Positions 34,531-43,409 of a stretch of DNA of 64,000 bases are shown here, one piece after another. Within the stretch, counting starts at the first letter, position 1, and every line of letters begins with the position of its first letter. Made by a program: the position numbers and the translations under genes. The notes under the pieces are model-generated. The model had not been told where the DNA came from, made no database searches, and saw only the letters and a list, made by a program, of their open reading frames with translations. The DNA comes from JAJZGK01 sp035538795 (GTDB lineage: Bacteria > Pseudomonadota > Alphaproteobacteria > Rhodospirillales > Magnetospirillaceae). The DNA lies in contig DATLJS010000029.1 in assembly GCA_035538795.1 (NCBI GenBank), positions 186,001-250,000 of the forward strand, in the 5' to 3' direction.

Positions 34531-36390
34531 TCAGCCGACCCGTTCCAGCATGGCGGCCAGCCGCTTGGCGAAGGCCACCGGATCGGGAAGGCTTTCACCT
34601 TCGACGATACGGGCTTGATCCAAGAGCAGGAAAGCCGTGTCGGCCAGCTTGTCGGCGGCGCCGGGCTCCAAGGCTTCACCGGCCAGACGGCGGATCAGGC
34701 CGTGGGTCGGGTTCAGCTCCAGAATGCGGGGCGGACGGCTACCGGCCTGCTGGTGTTGACGCAGCAGACGCTCCAGATGCAGCCCCACGTCGCCTTCGTC
34801 GGCCACCAGGCAGACGGCGCTTTCGGTCAGACGGTCCGAGGCGCGGACGTCCTTGACCTGATCGCCCAAAGCCAGCTTGAAGGTGGCGATGAGGGCGGCC
34901 AAGGCGTCGGACGGAGCGGCGTCGGCCTTGGGCTTGTCCTCGGCCGCCGCGTCGCCCTTGATGGAGGACAGATCGGCGGCGCCCTGGGAGACCGAACGGA
35001 ACGGCTTGTCCTGATAGCTGCCCACCGCCGACGGCCAGAATTCGTCGATGGGATCGGTCAGCAGCAAAACCTCGATGCCCTTGGCACGGAAGCCTTCAAG
35101 CTGCGGCGATTTCTTCAGGGTTTCGATGTCGTCGCCGGTGATCATGTAAACGGCGTCCTGGCCTTCCTTCATGCGGCCGATATAGGCGGCCAGCGACACC
35201 GGCTCGTCCGAGGCGGTGGTGCGGAAGCGCGACAGCTCCAGGATTTCCGTGCGGCGTTCGAAGTCCTCGTACAGGCCTTCCTTCAGCACGGCGCCGAAGC
35301 TTTCCCAGAAGGTGAGATAGGAGGCGTCCTCGGCCTTCTTTTTCAATTCGCCCAGCACTCGTTTGACCAGGCCGGTACGGATCTTCGACAGCACCGGATT
35401 ATGCTGCAGCATCTCGCGGCTGATGTTCAGCGGCAGATCCTGGCTGTCCACCACGCCGCGCAGGAAGCGCAGATAGGCCGGCAGCAGTTCGTTGCAGTCG
35501 TCGGTGATGAACACCCGCTTCACATACAGCTTCAGATGCTGCTTGCGGTCGGGATGGAAGATGTCGAACGGCTTCTGGCTGGGAATGAACAGCAGGCCGG
35601 TATATTCGATGGCGCCTTCGGCCTTGTAGTGCAGGGTCAGCCACGGCTCGTCGAAAGCATGGGCGACGTGGTGATAGAATTCCCTGTACTGCTCTTCCGT
35701 GATCTCGGACTTGGAGCGGGTCCACAGAGCTGAGGCCGAGTTGGCCGTCTCTTCGCCTTCACCGCCCACCACGACCACCGGCAGGGCGATGTGATCGGAA
35801 TAGGTCTTGATGATGGTTTTCAGGCGCAGGGGCTCAAGGAATTCGTCTTCGCCGTCGCGCAGATGCAAGGTGATGCTGGCTCCGCGCGGAGCATCGGACA
35901 CTTCCGACACCAGGAATTCGCCTTTGCCGTCCGAAGTCCAGCGCCAGCCGTGCACTTCGCCGGCCTTGCGGGTGGTCACCTCGACCTTTTCCGCCACCAT
36001 ATAGGCGGAATAGAAACCGACGCCGAACTGGCCGATCAGCGACATGTCCTTTTTGGCGTCGCCGGACAATTGCGACATGAAGGCCGCCGTGCCGGAACGG
36101 GCGATGGTGCCCAGATTTTCCACCAGATCCTGGCGGTTCATGCCGACGCCGTTATCGGCGATGGTCAGAGTCCGCTTGTCCTTGTCCGGCGTGATGACGA
36201 TGCGGAAATCCCCGCCGCCTTCGAGCAGGTCGGGCTGGGTCAGCGCCGCATAGCGCAGCTTGTCGCAAGCGTCCGAGGCGTTGGACACCAGCTCGCGCAG
36301 GAAGATTTCCTTGTTCGAGTAGAGCGAGTGTACGACGAGATCGAGCAGTTTGCTGACCTCGGCCTGAAAACTTAGCTTTTCTTCGGCCAT
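34531..36390 (-). CDS. htpG: Molecular chaperone HtpG (Hsp90)
   Basis: ATP-dependent dimeric chaperone of the cytoplasm. 619 residues from ATG 36390 (MAEEKLSFQAEVSKLLDL); the frame is open further upstream but family N-termini begin here. GHKL ATPase motifs are intact: LRELVSNASDACDKLR, DNGVGM and GQFGVGFYSAYMVA; the middle domain has the catalytic Arg region LPLNISREMLQHN; the C-terminal dimerisation domain is complete. A heat-shock-type promoter is seen upstream. It is a single-gene unit. Confidence 0.97.
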   Translation of the reverse strand: MAEEKLSFQAEVSKLLDLVVHSLYSNKEIFLRELVSNASDACDKLRYAALTQPDLLEGGGDFRIVITPDKDKRTLTIADNGVGMNRQDLVENLGTIARSGTAAFMSQLSGDAKKDMSLIGQFGVGFYSAYMVAEKVEVTTRKAGEVHGWRWTSDGKGEFLVSEVSDAPRGASITLHLRDGEDEFLEPLRLKTIIKTYSDHIALPVVVVGGEGEETANSASALWTRSKSEITEEQYREFYHHVAHAFDEPWLTLHYKAEGAIEYTGLLFIPSQKPFDIFHPDRKQHLKLYVKRVFITDDCNELLPAYLRFLRGVVDSQDLPLNISREMLQHNPVLSKIRTGLVKRVLGELKKKAEDASYLTFWESFGAVLKEGLYEDFERRTEILELSRFRTTASDEPVSLAAYIGRMKEGQDAVYMITGDDIETLKKSPQLEGFRAKGIEVLLLTDPIDEFWPSAVGSYQDKPFRSVSQGAADLSSIKGDAAAEDKPKADAAPSDALAALIATFKLALGDQVKDVRASDRLTESAVCLVADEGDVGLHLERLLRQHQQAGSRPPRILELNPTHGLIRRLAGEALEPGAADKLADTAFLLLDQARIVEGESLPDPVAFAKRLAAMLERVG

Positions 36391-36445
36391 GAGAAGAGTA
36401 ACCTTATGAGTCGATCCGGTTGGGTTCATCGTTCGCCCGCAGGAT

Positions 36446-36472
36446 ATGAGGGAAAGCAGCCGCCGGCGCAAG
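36446..36472 (-). promoter_or_regulatory. Putative sigma-32 (RpoH) promoter of htpG
   Basis: On the minus strand CTTGCG (complement of 36467-36472), 15 bp, CCTCAT (complement of 36446-36451): CTTG is exact and CCTCAT differs from CCCCAT at one base. It predicts a leader of about 50 nt. Fits the known heat-shock control of htpG. Confidence 0.5.
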
Positions 36473-36657
36473 TCCCTGCCCGGTTTGGGAAATTCGAGAG
36501 GTTTCGACGGCCCGTTGCACTTCCCCCGTCGAAGAGTATGGTTATCGCCCCCGCGCGCACGGGAATCGGCCGAAATTGAGAACGATGGCCGATCCGTCTC
36601 CTGGCTCCTTATGCCGGCTGCGCACAGAAGGGACGAAGGTATTTGACGGAGATGTTC

Positions 36658-37020
36658 ATGCAGATTCCCTTGCAGATCACGTTCCACGGCCTGGATCATT
36701 CCGATGCCGTCGAAGAGCGTATTCGTGAAAAAGCGGCCAAGCTGGAACAGCTGTGCGACCGTATCACCTCGTGTCGCGTGGTGATCGAGACGCATCACCG
36801 CAACACCAGCAACCTGCATCTGAAAGGGCAACCCTTCCATATCAGCATCAACTTGACCGTTCCCGGCACCGAGCTGGTGGTCAAGCGCGATCCCAAAGAT
36901 GCTCATGTCAACGAGGATATCTTCGTCGCTCTGCGCGAATCCTTCGACAACATGTCGCGTCAGCTGAAGGATTATGCCGCCCGCTCTCGCGGTGAGGTGA
37001 AAGCCCGCGCGGCTCAGTAA
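36658..37020 (+). CDS. hpf: Ribosome hibernation factor, short HPF/RaiA type
   Basis: 120 residues; start ATG 36658 with GGAG 6 nt upstream (a TTG at 36643 is less likely). The HPF fold is recognisable: PLQITFHGLDHSDAVEERIREKAAKLEQL, then HISINLTVPGTELVVKRDPKDAHVNEDIFVALRESFDNMSRQL. Binds the 30S decoding region to store idle ribosomes. The C-terminal dimerisation domain of long HPF is absent, so it resembles the short form; whether 100S dimers form here is unknown. Lies apart from rpoN, its common neighbour. A very strong terminator follows. Confidence 0.9.
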   Translation: MQIPLQITFHGLDHSDAVEERIREKAAKLEQLCDRITSCRVVIETHHRNTSNLHLKGQPFHISINLTVPGTELVVKRDPKDAHVNEDIFVALRESFDNMSRQLKDYAARSRGEVKARAAQ

Positions 37021-37040
37021 TCATCTTCGCTTGCAATGAG

Positions 37041-37077
37041 CCAGGCCGGGTTTTCGCGAACCCGGCCTGGTTTTTTT
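37041..37077 (+). terminator. hpf: Rho-independent terminator of hpf
   Basis: CCAGGCCGGGTT (37041-37052) pairs with AACCCGGCCTGG (37059-37070), TTCGCG loop, then seven T. The strongest terminator in the window. Confidence 0.96.
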
Positions 37078-37144
37078 GTGGAACCACGACGGCGCGGCAC
37101 AAAATATCCTTGCCGCATCCCGCCCCGGCCCCGATCTTTTAGGC

Positions 37145-39637
37145 ATGTCGCAGCAGGCTTCCCGGGTCGTCGCCGTTCTCGGCCCCACCAATACCGGAAA
37201 AACCCATCTGGCGCTGGAGCGCATGCTCGGGCATGCCTCAGGCATGATCGGCTTCCCCCTGCGCCTGCTGGCCCGGGAAAACTATGACCGCATCGCCCGG
37301 CTGAAAGGCGCCGGCACCGTGGCTTTGCTGACCGGCGAAGAAAAAATCATCCCGCCCCACCCGAAATGGTTCATCTGCACGGTGGAAAGCATGCCGTTGG
37401 ACCGCCGGGTGGATTTCATGGCGGTGGATGAAATTCAACTGTGCGCCGACCCCGACCGCGGCCATGTCTTCACCGACCGCCTGCTGCATGCGCGAGGACT
37501 ATCGGAAACCATGTTCCTGGGCGCCGAAACCATCAAGCCGCTGATCCGCAAGCTGGTGCCCGGCGCGGAATTCATCGCCCGTCCCCGTTTCTCGCAACTT
37601 TCCTATACCGGCCCGCGCAAACTGACCCGCCTGCCCGCTCGCTCGGCCATCGTCGCCTTTTCCGCCCAGGAGGTTTACGCCATCGCCGAACTGGTGCGCC
37701 GCCAGCGCGGCGGTGCAGCGGTGGTGCTGGGCGCCCTCAGCCCCCGCACCCGCAACGCCCAGGTCGGCCTCTATCAGGCCGGAGAAGTCGATTATCTGGT
37801 GGCCACCGACGCCATCGGCATGGGTTTGAACATGGACGTCGATCATGTGGCCTTCGCCGCCATGCGCAAATTCGACGGCCGCTCGCCCCGGCATCTGGAC
37901 GCTTCGGAAGTGGCACAGATCGCCGGACGCGCCGGACGCCACATGAACGACGGCACCTTCGGCACCACCGGCGATATCGGCGGCATTGACGAAGACATCG
38001 TCGCCGCCGTGGAAAGCCATACGTTCCCGGCGTTGAAGCGTCTGCAATGGCGCAGTGCCGATTTGCGCTTCACGTCGGTCGAGGCGCTGCTGGGGTCGCT
38101 GAACCGGCTGCCCGATCACCCCGGCCTGGCCCGCGCAAGGGAAGCCGACGATCAGCTGGTCCTGCAGGCTTTGGCCCGCGACACCGAGCTGATGGAGCGG
38201 GTGAGGCATCCCGACCGGGTCCGCCTGTTGTGGGACGTCTGCCAGGTGCCCGACTTCCGCAAAAGTCTGGCCGAGCAGCACAGCCGCCTGTTGGGAGCCA
38301 TCTTCCGCCATCTGACCGACAAGGCGGGCCGGATTCCCGCCGACTGGCTGGATGCCCAGGTCAAGCGCCTGGACCGTACCGACGGCGACATGGACACCCT
38401 GATCACCCGCATCGCCAACGTCCGCACCTGGACCTACATCAGCCATCGCAGCGACTGGGTGAACGACCCCTTGGGCTGGCAGGAACGCACCCGCGCCTTG
38501 GAGGACCGGCTGTCCGACGCCCTGCACGAACGCCTGACCCAACGCTTCGTCGACCGCCGCACGGCCATGCTGGTCCGCCGCCTGAAAGACAACGACGAAT
38601 TGGTTTCCGCCGTCGCCCGCGACGGCGGTGTGCTGGTGGAAGGCCATTTCGTCGGACGTCTGGACGGTTTCCGCTTTCAGGCCGACGCCGCCGAGAGCGG
38701 ACAGGCCGCCCGCGCCGTCTCCTCGGCGGCGCAACGGGCCTTGCGCGGCGAGATCGCCAGCCGCGTGGCCAAGGTCGCCTCCGAACCCGACGACGCCTTC
38801 AGCCTGGACCAGCAGGGTTTTATTCTGTGGCAGGACGCCGCCGTGGCCAAACTGGCCGCCGGTTCCGAGGTTCTGAAGCCCACTGTCGCCCTGTTGCCTT
38901 CGGACCTGATCGAGACCGCCGCCCGCGAGGCGCTGCACCACCGTCTCAGCCTGTGGCTGACCAGCTTCATCGCCCGCGCCGCCCGACCGCTGGTCACGGC
39001 GCGGGACGCCGATCTGTCCGGCCCGGCCCGCGGTCTGGTCTATCAGCTGGCCGAGAATCTCGGCTCCATGCCCCGCGGCGGCGCGGTGTCCCTGGTGCGG
39101 GCTTTGTCGGATGAGGACCGCAAGACGCTGGCCCGGCTGGGCGTGCGGCTGGGGGTGGAAAGCCTGTTCCTGCCCGACATGCTGAAACCCGCCGCCCAAG
39201 CTTTGCGCGCCCTGTTGTGGTGCGTCAGCCGGGAACGGACGGCCATCGCGCCGCCGCCGCCAGGGCGCGCCGCCGTCGCCTTGGACAAGGACGTTCCCCG
39301 CGCTTTCTATGAAGCGATCGGCTTTCGTGTTGTGGGCGGCATGGCCGTGCGCACCGACATGCTGGAACGCCTTGCCGCCGTTTTGCGCGGATTGGCCCGC
39401 CAGGGAGAATTCTCTCTTCCCGCCGACGCCGGATCCTTTTTGGGCCTGAACGCCGCCGCCCTGCCTCCGTTGCTGACGGCCCTGGGCTATCAAGCCATTG
39501 GAGAGGGAAAATTCGCCTGGACGAAAAAAGCCGGCCCCCACCATCAGCCCAAGGAACGCCGCCCCCACGGACGCAAGCCCAAGCGGGACGCCGAGGCTTC
39601 GCCCTTCGCCGCCCTGAAGCACTTGTCGCGGAGATAG
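37145..39637 (+). CDS. Suv3-like SF2 RNA helicase
   Basis: 830 residues from ATG 37145 (MSQQASRVVAVLGPTNTGKTH). Helicase motifs: Walker A GPTNTGKT (13-20), DEIQ in VDEIQLCAD, the TDAIGMGLNM segment and motif VI QIAGRAGR. The order and wording match mitochondrial Suv3, whose closest bacterial relatives are in alphaproteobacteria; there it unwinds RNA for decay. After the helicase core and a Suv3-type helical region, a long C-terminal part (about 500-830) with a Lys/Arg/Pro-rich tail is less conserved. The S4-domain gene starts 3 bp later, and fdxA and carD follow, a cluster typical of the class. Confidence 0.9.
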   Translation: MSQQASRVVAVLGPTNTGKTHLALERMLGHASGMIGFPLRLLARENYDRIARLKGAGTVALLTGEEKIIPPHPKWFICTVESMPLDRRVDFMAVDEIQLCADPDRGHVFTDRLLHARGLSETMFLGAETIKPLIRKLVPGAEFIARPRFSQLSYTGPRKLTRLPARSAIVAFSAQEVYAIAELVRRQRGGAAVVLGALSPRTRNAQVGLYQAGEVDYLVATDAIGMGLNMDVDHVAFAAMRKFDGRSPRHLDASEVAQIAGRAGRHMNDGTFGTTGDIGGIDEDIVAAVESHTFPALKRLQWRSADLRFTSVEALLGSLNRLPDHPGLARAREADDQLVLQALARDTELMERVRHPDRVRLLWDVCQVPDFRKSLAEQHSRLLGAIFRHLTDKAGRIPADWLDAQVKRLDRTDGDMDTLITRIANVRTWTYISHRSDWVNDPLGWQERTRALEDRLSDALHERLTQRFVDRRTAMLVRRLKDNDELVSAVARDGGVLVEGHFVGRLDGFRFQADAAESGQAARAVSSAAQRALRGEIASRVAKVASEPDDAFSLDQQGFILWQDAAVAKLAAGSEVLKPTVALLPSDLIETAAREALHHRLSLWLTSFIARAARPLVTARDADLSGPARGLVYQLAENLGSMPRGGAVSLVRALSDEDRKTLARLGVRLGVESLFLPDMLKPAAQALRALLWCVSRERTAIAPPPPGRAAVALDKDVPRAFYEAIGFRVVGGMAVRTDMLERLAAVLRGLARQGEFSLPADAGSFLGLNAAALPPLLTALGYQAIGEGKFAWTKKAGPHHQPKERRPHGRKPKRDAEASPFAALKHLSRR

Positions 39638-39640
39638 GCC

Positions 39641-39922
39641 ATGGACGGATTACGCCTGGACAAATGGCTGTGGTTCGCCCGCTTCCTGAAATCCCGCAGC
39701 ATGGCGCAAGGATTGATCGAGAGCGGCGAAGTGCGCCTGAACAGCCAAGGCGTGAGCAAGACCAGCGTCGCCGTAAAAACCGGAGACGAGGTGGTCTTCT
39801 ATTTGGGACGGCGCTGGCGGCGGGTGAAAATCGTCGGCTTGGGCACCCGGCGCGGCCCGGCTCCCGAGGCGCGGACTCTGTACGAGGAATTGCCTCCCCC
39901 CGATCTTCCGGCCCCGGAATAA
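39641..39922 (+). CDS. S4-domain RNA-binding protein (Hsp15-like)
   Basis: 93 residues, nearly all one S4 domain: RLDKWLWFARFLKSRSMAQGLIESGEVRLN, then GDEVVF. Similar to Hsp15/HslR, which binds stalled 50S subunits carrying peptidyl-tRNA. Short basic C-terminus. GGAG for this start lies inside the end of the helicase gene, so the two are co-translated. In relatives it often sits between the Suv3-like helicase and fdxA, as here, suggesting a shared role in RNA or ribosome quality control. Confidence 0.88.
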   Translation: MDGLRLDKWLWFARFLKSRSMAQGLIESGEVRLNSQGVSKTSVAVKTGDEVVFYLGRRWRRVKIVGLGTRRGPAPEARTLYEELPPPDLPAPE

Positions 39923-39947
39923 GCATATCCCTTTTGGGCATGGGGTT

Positions 39948-39963
39948 GCCCGTGGTCACGGGC
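39948..39963. promoter_or_regulatory. Perfect 16-bp dyad upstream of fdxA
   Basis: GCCCGTG-GT-CACGGGC, immediately followed by TATGCT (39964-39969), a possible -10 element. Operator-like, about 90 bp before the fdxA ATG. Confidence 0.4.
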
Positions 39964-40056
39964 TATGCTAGGCACAAGCACGAGATTCGACGCGCCCTGA
40001 TCGGTGGCCATCCGGCCCCACCCATTCTGCGCAGCGTCCATTGTTGGGAGATCATC

Positions 40057-40389
40057 ATGGCTTACGTCGTCACCGAGAACTGCATCAAGTGCAAATTCAC
40101 CGATTGCGTCGAAGTGTGCCCCGTCGACTGCTTCTACGAAGGCGAGAATTTCCTGGTGATCAACCCGGACGAGTGTATCGATTGCGGCGTCTGTGAGCCC
40201 GAATGCCCCGCCGAAGCGATTTTTCCCGATACCGAGTCAAAGGCCGCCGACTGGGCCGAGATCAACCGTAAGTACGCGGGAGAATGGCCGAACATCACTA
40301 AGAAGTTGGAGCCCCTGCCGGGCGCGGAAGCCGCCAAGAACGAGAGCGGCAAAGCCGCCCAGCTCAGCCCCAATCCGGCAAAGCGCTGA
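40057..40389 (+). CDS. fdxA: Seven-iron ferredoxin FdxA
   Basis: 110 residues; GGGAG 6 nt before ATG 40057. Cysteines lie at 9, 12, 17, 21, 25, 40, 43, 46 and 50, which is the Azotobacter FdI pattern shifted by one: Cys9, 17 and 50 for the [3Fe-4S] cluster and Cys21, 40, 43 and 46 for [4Fe-4S], with Cys25 the free residue. Small soluble electron carrier. Neighbourhood S4 protein - fdxA - carD is widely conserved in alphaproteobacteria. A good terminator separates it from carD. Confidence 0.96.
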   Translation: MAYVVTENCIKCKFTDCVEVCPVDCFYEGENFLVINPDECIDCGVCEPECPAEAIFPDTESKAADWAEINRKYAGEWPNITKKLEPLPGAEAAKNESGKAAQLSPNPAKR

Positions 40390-40421
40390 TTCGAAACGGC
40401 TTCCCAGCCGCGCTTGGATCA

Positions 40422-40453
40422 AAGGCCCGTCTTCTCGCGAAGACGGGCCTTTT
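40422..40453 (+). terminator. fdxA: Terminator of fdxA
   Basis: AAGGCCCGTCTT (40422-40433) pairs with AAGACGGGCCTT (40440-40451); T-run to 40453. Confidence 0.9.
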
Positions 40454-40702
40454 CCCTTTTAAAATAAGGGGCATTTGACTCGGTTTTGTTCTGTTCGTAA
40501 CAACCCCGCTGTGCTATAAGAAGCACTCCGCCGATTTATGTCTGCGGATGACGGGCCGCCCTTGCGGCTGGCCGACAGGCCTTACGAGGCCACAAAAGGC
40601 AACAGGATTGCAGTTTCCGAATCGACCGCTAAACGCGGCCGGTGCGCAGCTTTTTTGCTGCCTGCGCCGAGGGGGACTGCGTTTGTGAGGGATGCGAAGA
40701 AC

Positions 40703-41200
40703 ATGCAGGTCATCAACTCGTTCAATGAAGGCGATTACGTGGTCTATCCCACCCATGGCGTGGGAAAGGTTGCCGCTATCGAGAAGCAGCAGATCGCCGG
40801 GCATGAGCTTGAGCTGTTCGTCATCACCTTCGACCGCGACCGCATGACCTTGCGCGTTCCCGTGCCGAAGGCCAAAAATTCCGGCCTGCGCAAGCTTTCG
40901 ACCCCCACGGTCATGGACGCCGCCCTCAACACCCTGGCCAGCCGCAGCAAGATCAAGCGCGCCATGTGGAGCCGCCGCGCCCAGGAATACGAGGCCAAAA
41001 TCAATTCCGGCGATCCCATGGCCATCGCCGAAGTGGTGCGCGACCTGCATCGCAACGCCAACCAGCCCGATCAGTCCTATAGCGAACGTCAGATTTACGA
41101 GGCCGCCCTGGAGCGTCTGGCCAGCGAACTGGCCGCCGTCGAGCGGATTGAACCCGAGCAGGCTACGCAAAAGCTGGAAAAGCTGCTCGACGCCGCTTAA
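40703..41200 (+). CDS. carD: CarD-family RNA polymerase-binding transcription factor
   Basis: 165 residues from ATG 40703. The N-terminal RNA-polymerase-interaction domain (GDYVVYPTHGVGKVAAIEKQ, then ELFVITFDRDRMTLRVPVPKA) is a Tudor-like fold that contacts the beta subunit; the helical C-terminal domain (about 70-165) contacts promoter DNA and stabilises the open complex. The frame is open 55 codons upstream but that part is not conserved. If transcription starts near TATAAG (40515-40520), the leader is about 175 nt and contains a hairpin-prone segment around 40650-40670 (GCAGC-TTTTTT-GCTGC). Confidence 0.93.
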   Translation: MQVINSFNEGDYVVYPTHGVGKVAAIEKQQIAGHELELFVITFDRDRMTLRVPVPKAKNSGLRKLSTPTVMDAALNTLASRSKIKRAMWSRRAQEYEAKINSGDPMAIAEVVRDLHRNANQPDQSYSERQIYEAALERLASELAAVERIEPEQATQKLEKLLDAA

Positions 41201-41276
41201 GGTAAGGAAACGGCGGCGCAGGCTGGGGAGCTCGCGCCGCCTCACCTGATCCTTCTGGGGGGAGCGCGTCGGCGGC

Positions 41277-42077
41277 ATGTCGGAACAGGACCTTTTCGCG
41301 ACACTGCGCGCCGATGCCCGTATCTGGGCCATCCCCGCCATTCACGGGCAGATCGATCATCTGTCCGCGCTGCACCGCCAATTGGCCCAACATTTCCAGC
41401 CCGGCGACCAGATCGTTTATCTGGGCAATTATTCCGGCCACGGCCAAGCCATCCGCGAAACCATCGATGAATTGCTGCTGTTCCGCCGCGCCCTGCTGGC
41501 GCGGCCCGGCGTCGATTGCGCCGACATCGTCTATTTGCGCGGCGGTCAGGAAGAAATGTGGCAGAAGCTGCTGCAACTCCAGTTCGCCCCCAGTCCGCCG
41601 CAGGTGCTGCAATGGATGGTCGGCCAGGGCATCGAACCGACCATCGCCGCCTATGGCGCCCGCGTCGACGACGCCCTGCTGGCGGCCCGCGACGGCATTC
41701 TGTCCCTAACCAAGTGGACCAGCCAGCTACGCCAGCACATCCGCAATTTCGACGGCCATATCGCCCTGATGAGCGTGCTGCGCCACGCCGCTTTCACCGA
41801 AGACCAGTCGCTGCTGTTCGTCCATTCCGGTCTGGATCCCCAGCGCCCGCTGCTGGCCCAAAGCGACAGCTTCTGGTGGGGTGGAGCCACCTTCCCAGCC
41901 ATCGATACTCCTTACGAAACCTATAAGCGCATCGTGCGCGGCTATGATCGCCGCCATGGCGGGGTACAGGAAACCGCCTATACCTTGACCCTGGACGCCG
42001 GCTGTGGTTTCGGCGGCCCCCTAATCGCCGTCTGTTTCGCCCCGGGCGGCGACGCCGTCAGCAGCCTGTCTTCATAG
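41277..42077 (+). CDS. Decayed PPP-type phosphoesterase (probable pseudophosphatase)
   Basis: 266 residues, soluble. The fold order of bacterial Ser/Thr (PrpA-like) calcineurin phosphoesterases is clear, but the metal site has decayed: GDIHG has become PAIHG (20-24), GDYVDRG has become GNYSGHG (50-56), GNHE has become GGQE (89-92), FVHSG keeps His183, and GHT has become GYD (222-224), ahead of a DTGAVYGG-like DAGCGFGG. Of six classical metal ligands only His23 and His183 remain, so catalysis is improbable. The frame is intact and the codon bias normal, so the protein seems to be kept for binding or regulation. It starts 76 bp after carD and may share its transcript. Confidence 0.75.
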   Translation: MSEQDLFATLRADARIWAIPAIHGQIDHLSALHRQLAQHFQPGDQIVYLGNYSGHGQAIRETIDELLLFRRALLARPGVDCADIVYLRGGQEEMWQKLLQLQFAPSPPQVLQWMVGQGIEPTIAAYGARVDDALLAARDGILSLTKWTSQLRQHIRNFDGHIALMSVLRHAAFTEDQSLLFVHSGLDPQRPLLAQSDSFWWGGATFPAIDTPYETYKRIVRGYDRRHGGVQETAYTLTLDAGCGFGGPLIAVCFAPGGDAVSSLSS

Positions 42078-42125
42078 GCCCGTCAAGAATCCCATCCGCG
42101 CGCCGGAATGCCCTCAGCATTTCAC

Positions 42126-42152
42126 TTGCCGAGAGTGGCAATCACATATAAT
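42126..42152 (+). promoter_or_regulatory. Promoter of coaBC with perfect TATAAT
   Basis: TTGCCG (42126-42131), 15 bp, TATAAT (42147-42152). The -10 lies in CACATATAATTTG (42143-42155), a 13-nt string also found at the promoter of the chemoreceptor at 50556. CACATAT (42143-42149) recurs inverted as ATATGTG at 42174-42180. Confidence 0.55.
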
Positions 42153-42191
42153 TTGCACATCCAGCATAGCGTAATATGTGGAGAATTCACC

Positions 42192-43409
42192 GTGAGCATC
42201 GCCGGCCGTCGGATTCTTCTCGTCATTTCCGGAGGTGTCGCCGCCTATAAATCTCTGGAACTGATTCGTCGCCTGCAAGACAAGGGCGTGTCCGTCGGCG
42301 CCGTGCTGACCAAGGGCGGCGCTCAGTTCATCACGCCGCTGGCGGTATCGGCGCTGTCGGGTGAAAAGGTCCACGACGATCTGTTTTCGTTGACCGACGA
42401 CGCCGGCATGAGCCACATCCAATTGACCCGGGAGGCCGACTTGGTGGTGGTCGCTCCCGCCAGCGCCGATCTTCTGGCCAAGATGGCCGCCGGCCTTGCC
42501 GACGATCTCGCCTCGACTTTGCTGCTGGCCTCGGACAAGCCGATCCTGGTGGCTCCGACCATGAACGTCTTCATGTGGCGCCATCCGGCCACCCAGGCCA
42601 ACATCGCCACCCTGCGCTCGCGCGGCGTGTTGCAGGTCGGCCCCGCTGCCGGCGATCTGGCCTGCGGCGAAATCGGCGACGGCCGCATGGCCGAAGTTCC
42701 CGACATCATCGCCGCCATTGAAGAGGCCCTGTGCCCCGCCGCCGGCCCCCTGTCCGGCAAAAAGGCCGTCGTCACCAGCGGTCCGACCCACGAGCCCATC
42801 GACCCCGTGCGCTTCATCGCCAACCGGTCATCGGGCAAGCAGGGACACGCCATCGCCGCCGCCCTGGCCGCCTTGGGCGCCAAGGTCACTCTGATCAGCG
42901 GCCCCGTCGTGCTTCCCGATCCCAAAGGCGTGAACGTCGTTAAAGTGGAAACCGCCGTCCAGATGCTGGAGGCCTGTGGCCGGGCGCTGCCGGCCGACAT
43001 CGCCGTCTGCGCTGCCGCTGTGGCCGACTGGCAGGTGGTCAACGCCGCCGCTGAAAAGCGCAAAAAGGAAGCGGGCGCTCCGCCGCCCACCATCGAATTG
43101 GCCGCCAACCCCGACATTCTCGCCGCCCTCTCCGCCGCCGGCCCGCAGCGTCCGGCGCTGGTGGTCGGTTTCGCCGCCGAGACAGAAAAGCTGATCGAGC
43201 ATGCCGCCGCCAAGCGCGCACGCAAAGGCTGCGATCTGATCGTCGCCAACGACGTTTCCCCATCCAGCGGCACTTTCGGCGGCGACGCCAATGCCGTGCA
43301 TCTGATCTCCGCCCAAGGCGCGGAAAGCTGGCCCCGCCTGCCCAAGGACGAAGTCGCCCGCCGTCTGGCCGCCCATATCGCCACCCTGATTTCTGCCAAG
43401 GACAAGTGA
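42192..43409 (+). CDS. coaBC: Bifunctional phosphopantothenoylcysteine decarboxylase/synthetase
   Basis: Two steps of coenzyme A synthesis: CoaB ligates cysteine to 4'-phosphopantothenate, CoaC decarboxylates the product with FMN. 405 residues; GTG 42192 has GGAG 8 nt upstream and gives the family start RRILLVISGGVAAYK. CoaC motifs: His in MSHIQLTREAD, APTMNVFMW, and the catalytic Cys in LACGEIGDGRMAE. CoaB motifs: TSGPTHEPIDPVRFIANRSSGKQG and the Lys-rich EKRKKE. Overlaps dut by one base (TGATG). Confidence 0.96.
   Translation: MSIAGRRILLVISGGVAAYKSLELIRRLQDKGVSVGAVLTKGGAQFITPLAVSALSGEKVHDDLFSLTDDAGMSHIQLTREADLVVVAPASADLLAKMAAGLADDLASTLLLASDKPILVAPTMNVFMWRHPATQANIATLRSRGVLQVGPAAGDLACGEIGDGRMAEVPDIIAAIEEALCPAAGPLSGKKAVVTSGPTHEPIDPVRFIANRSSGKQGHAIAAALAALGAKVTLISGPVVLPDPKGVNVVKVETAVQMLEACGRALPADIAVCAAAVADWQVVNAAAEKRKKEAGAPPPTIELAANPDILAALSAAGPQRPALVVGFAAETEKLIEHAAAKRARKGCDLIVANDVSPSSGTFGGDANAVHLISAQGAESWPRLPKDEVARRLAAHIATLISAKDK

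Noticed and set aside
40538..40702. N-terminal extension of carD by 55 codons
   Set aside because: The extension is not CarD-like and contains the hairpin-prone leader; ATG 40703 matches family N-termini.
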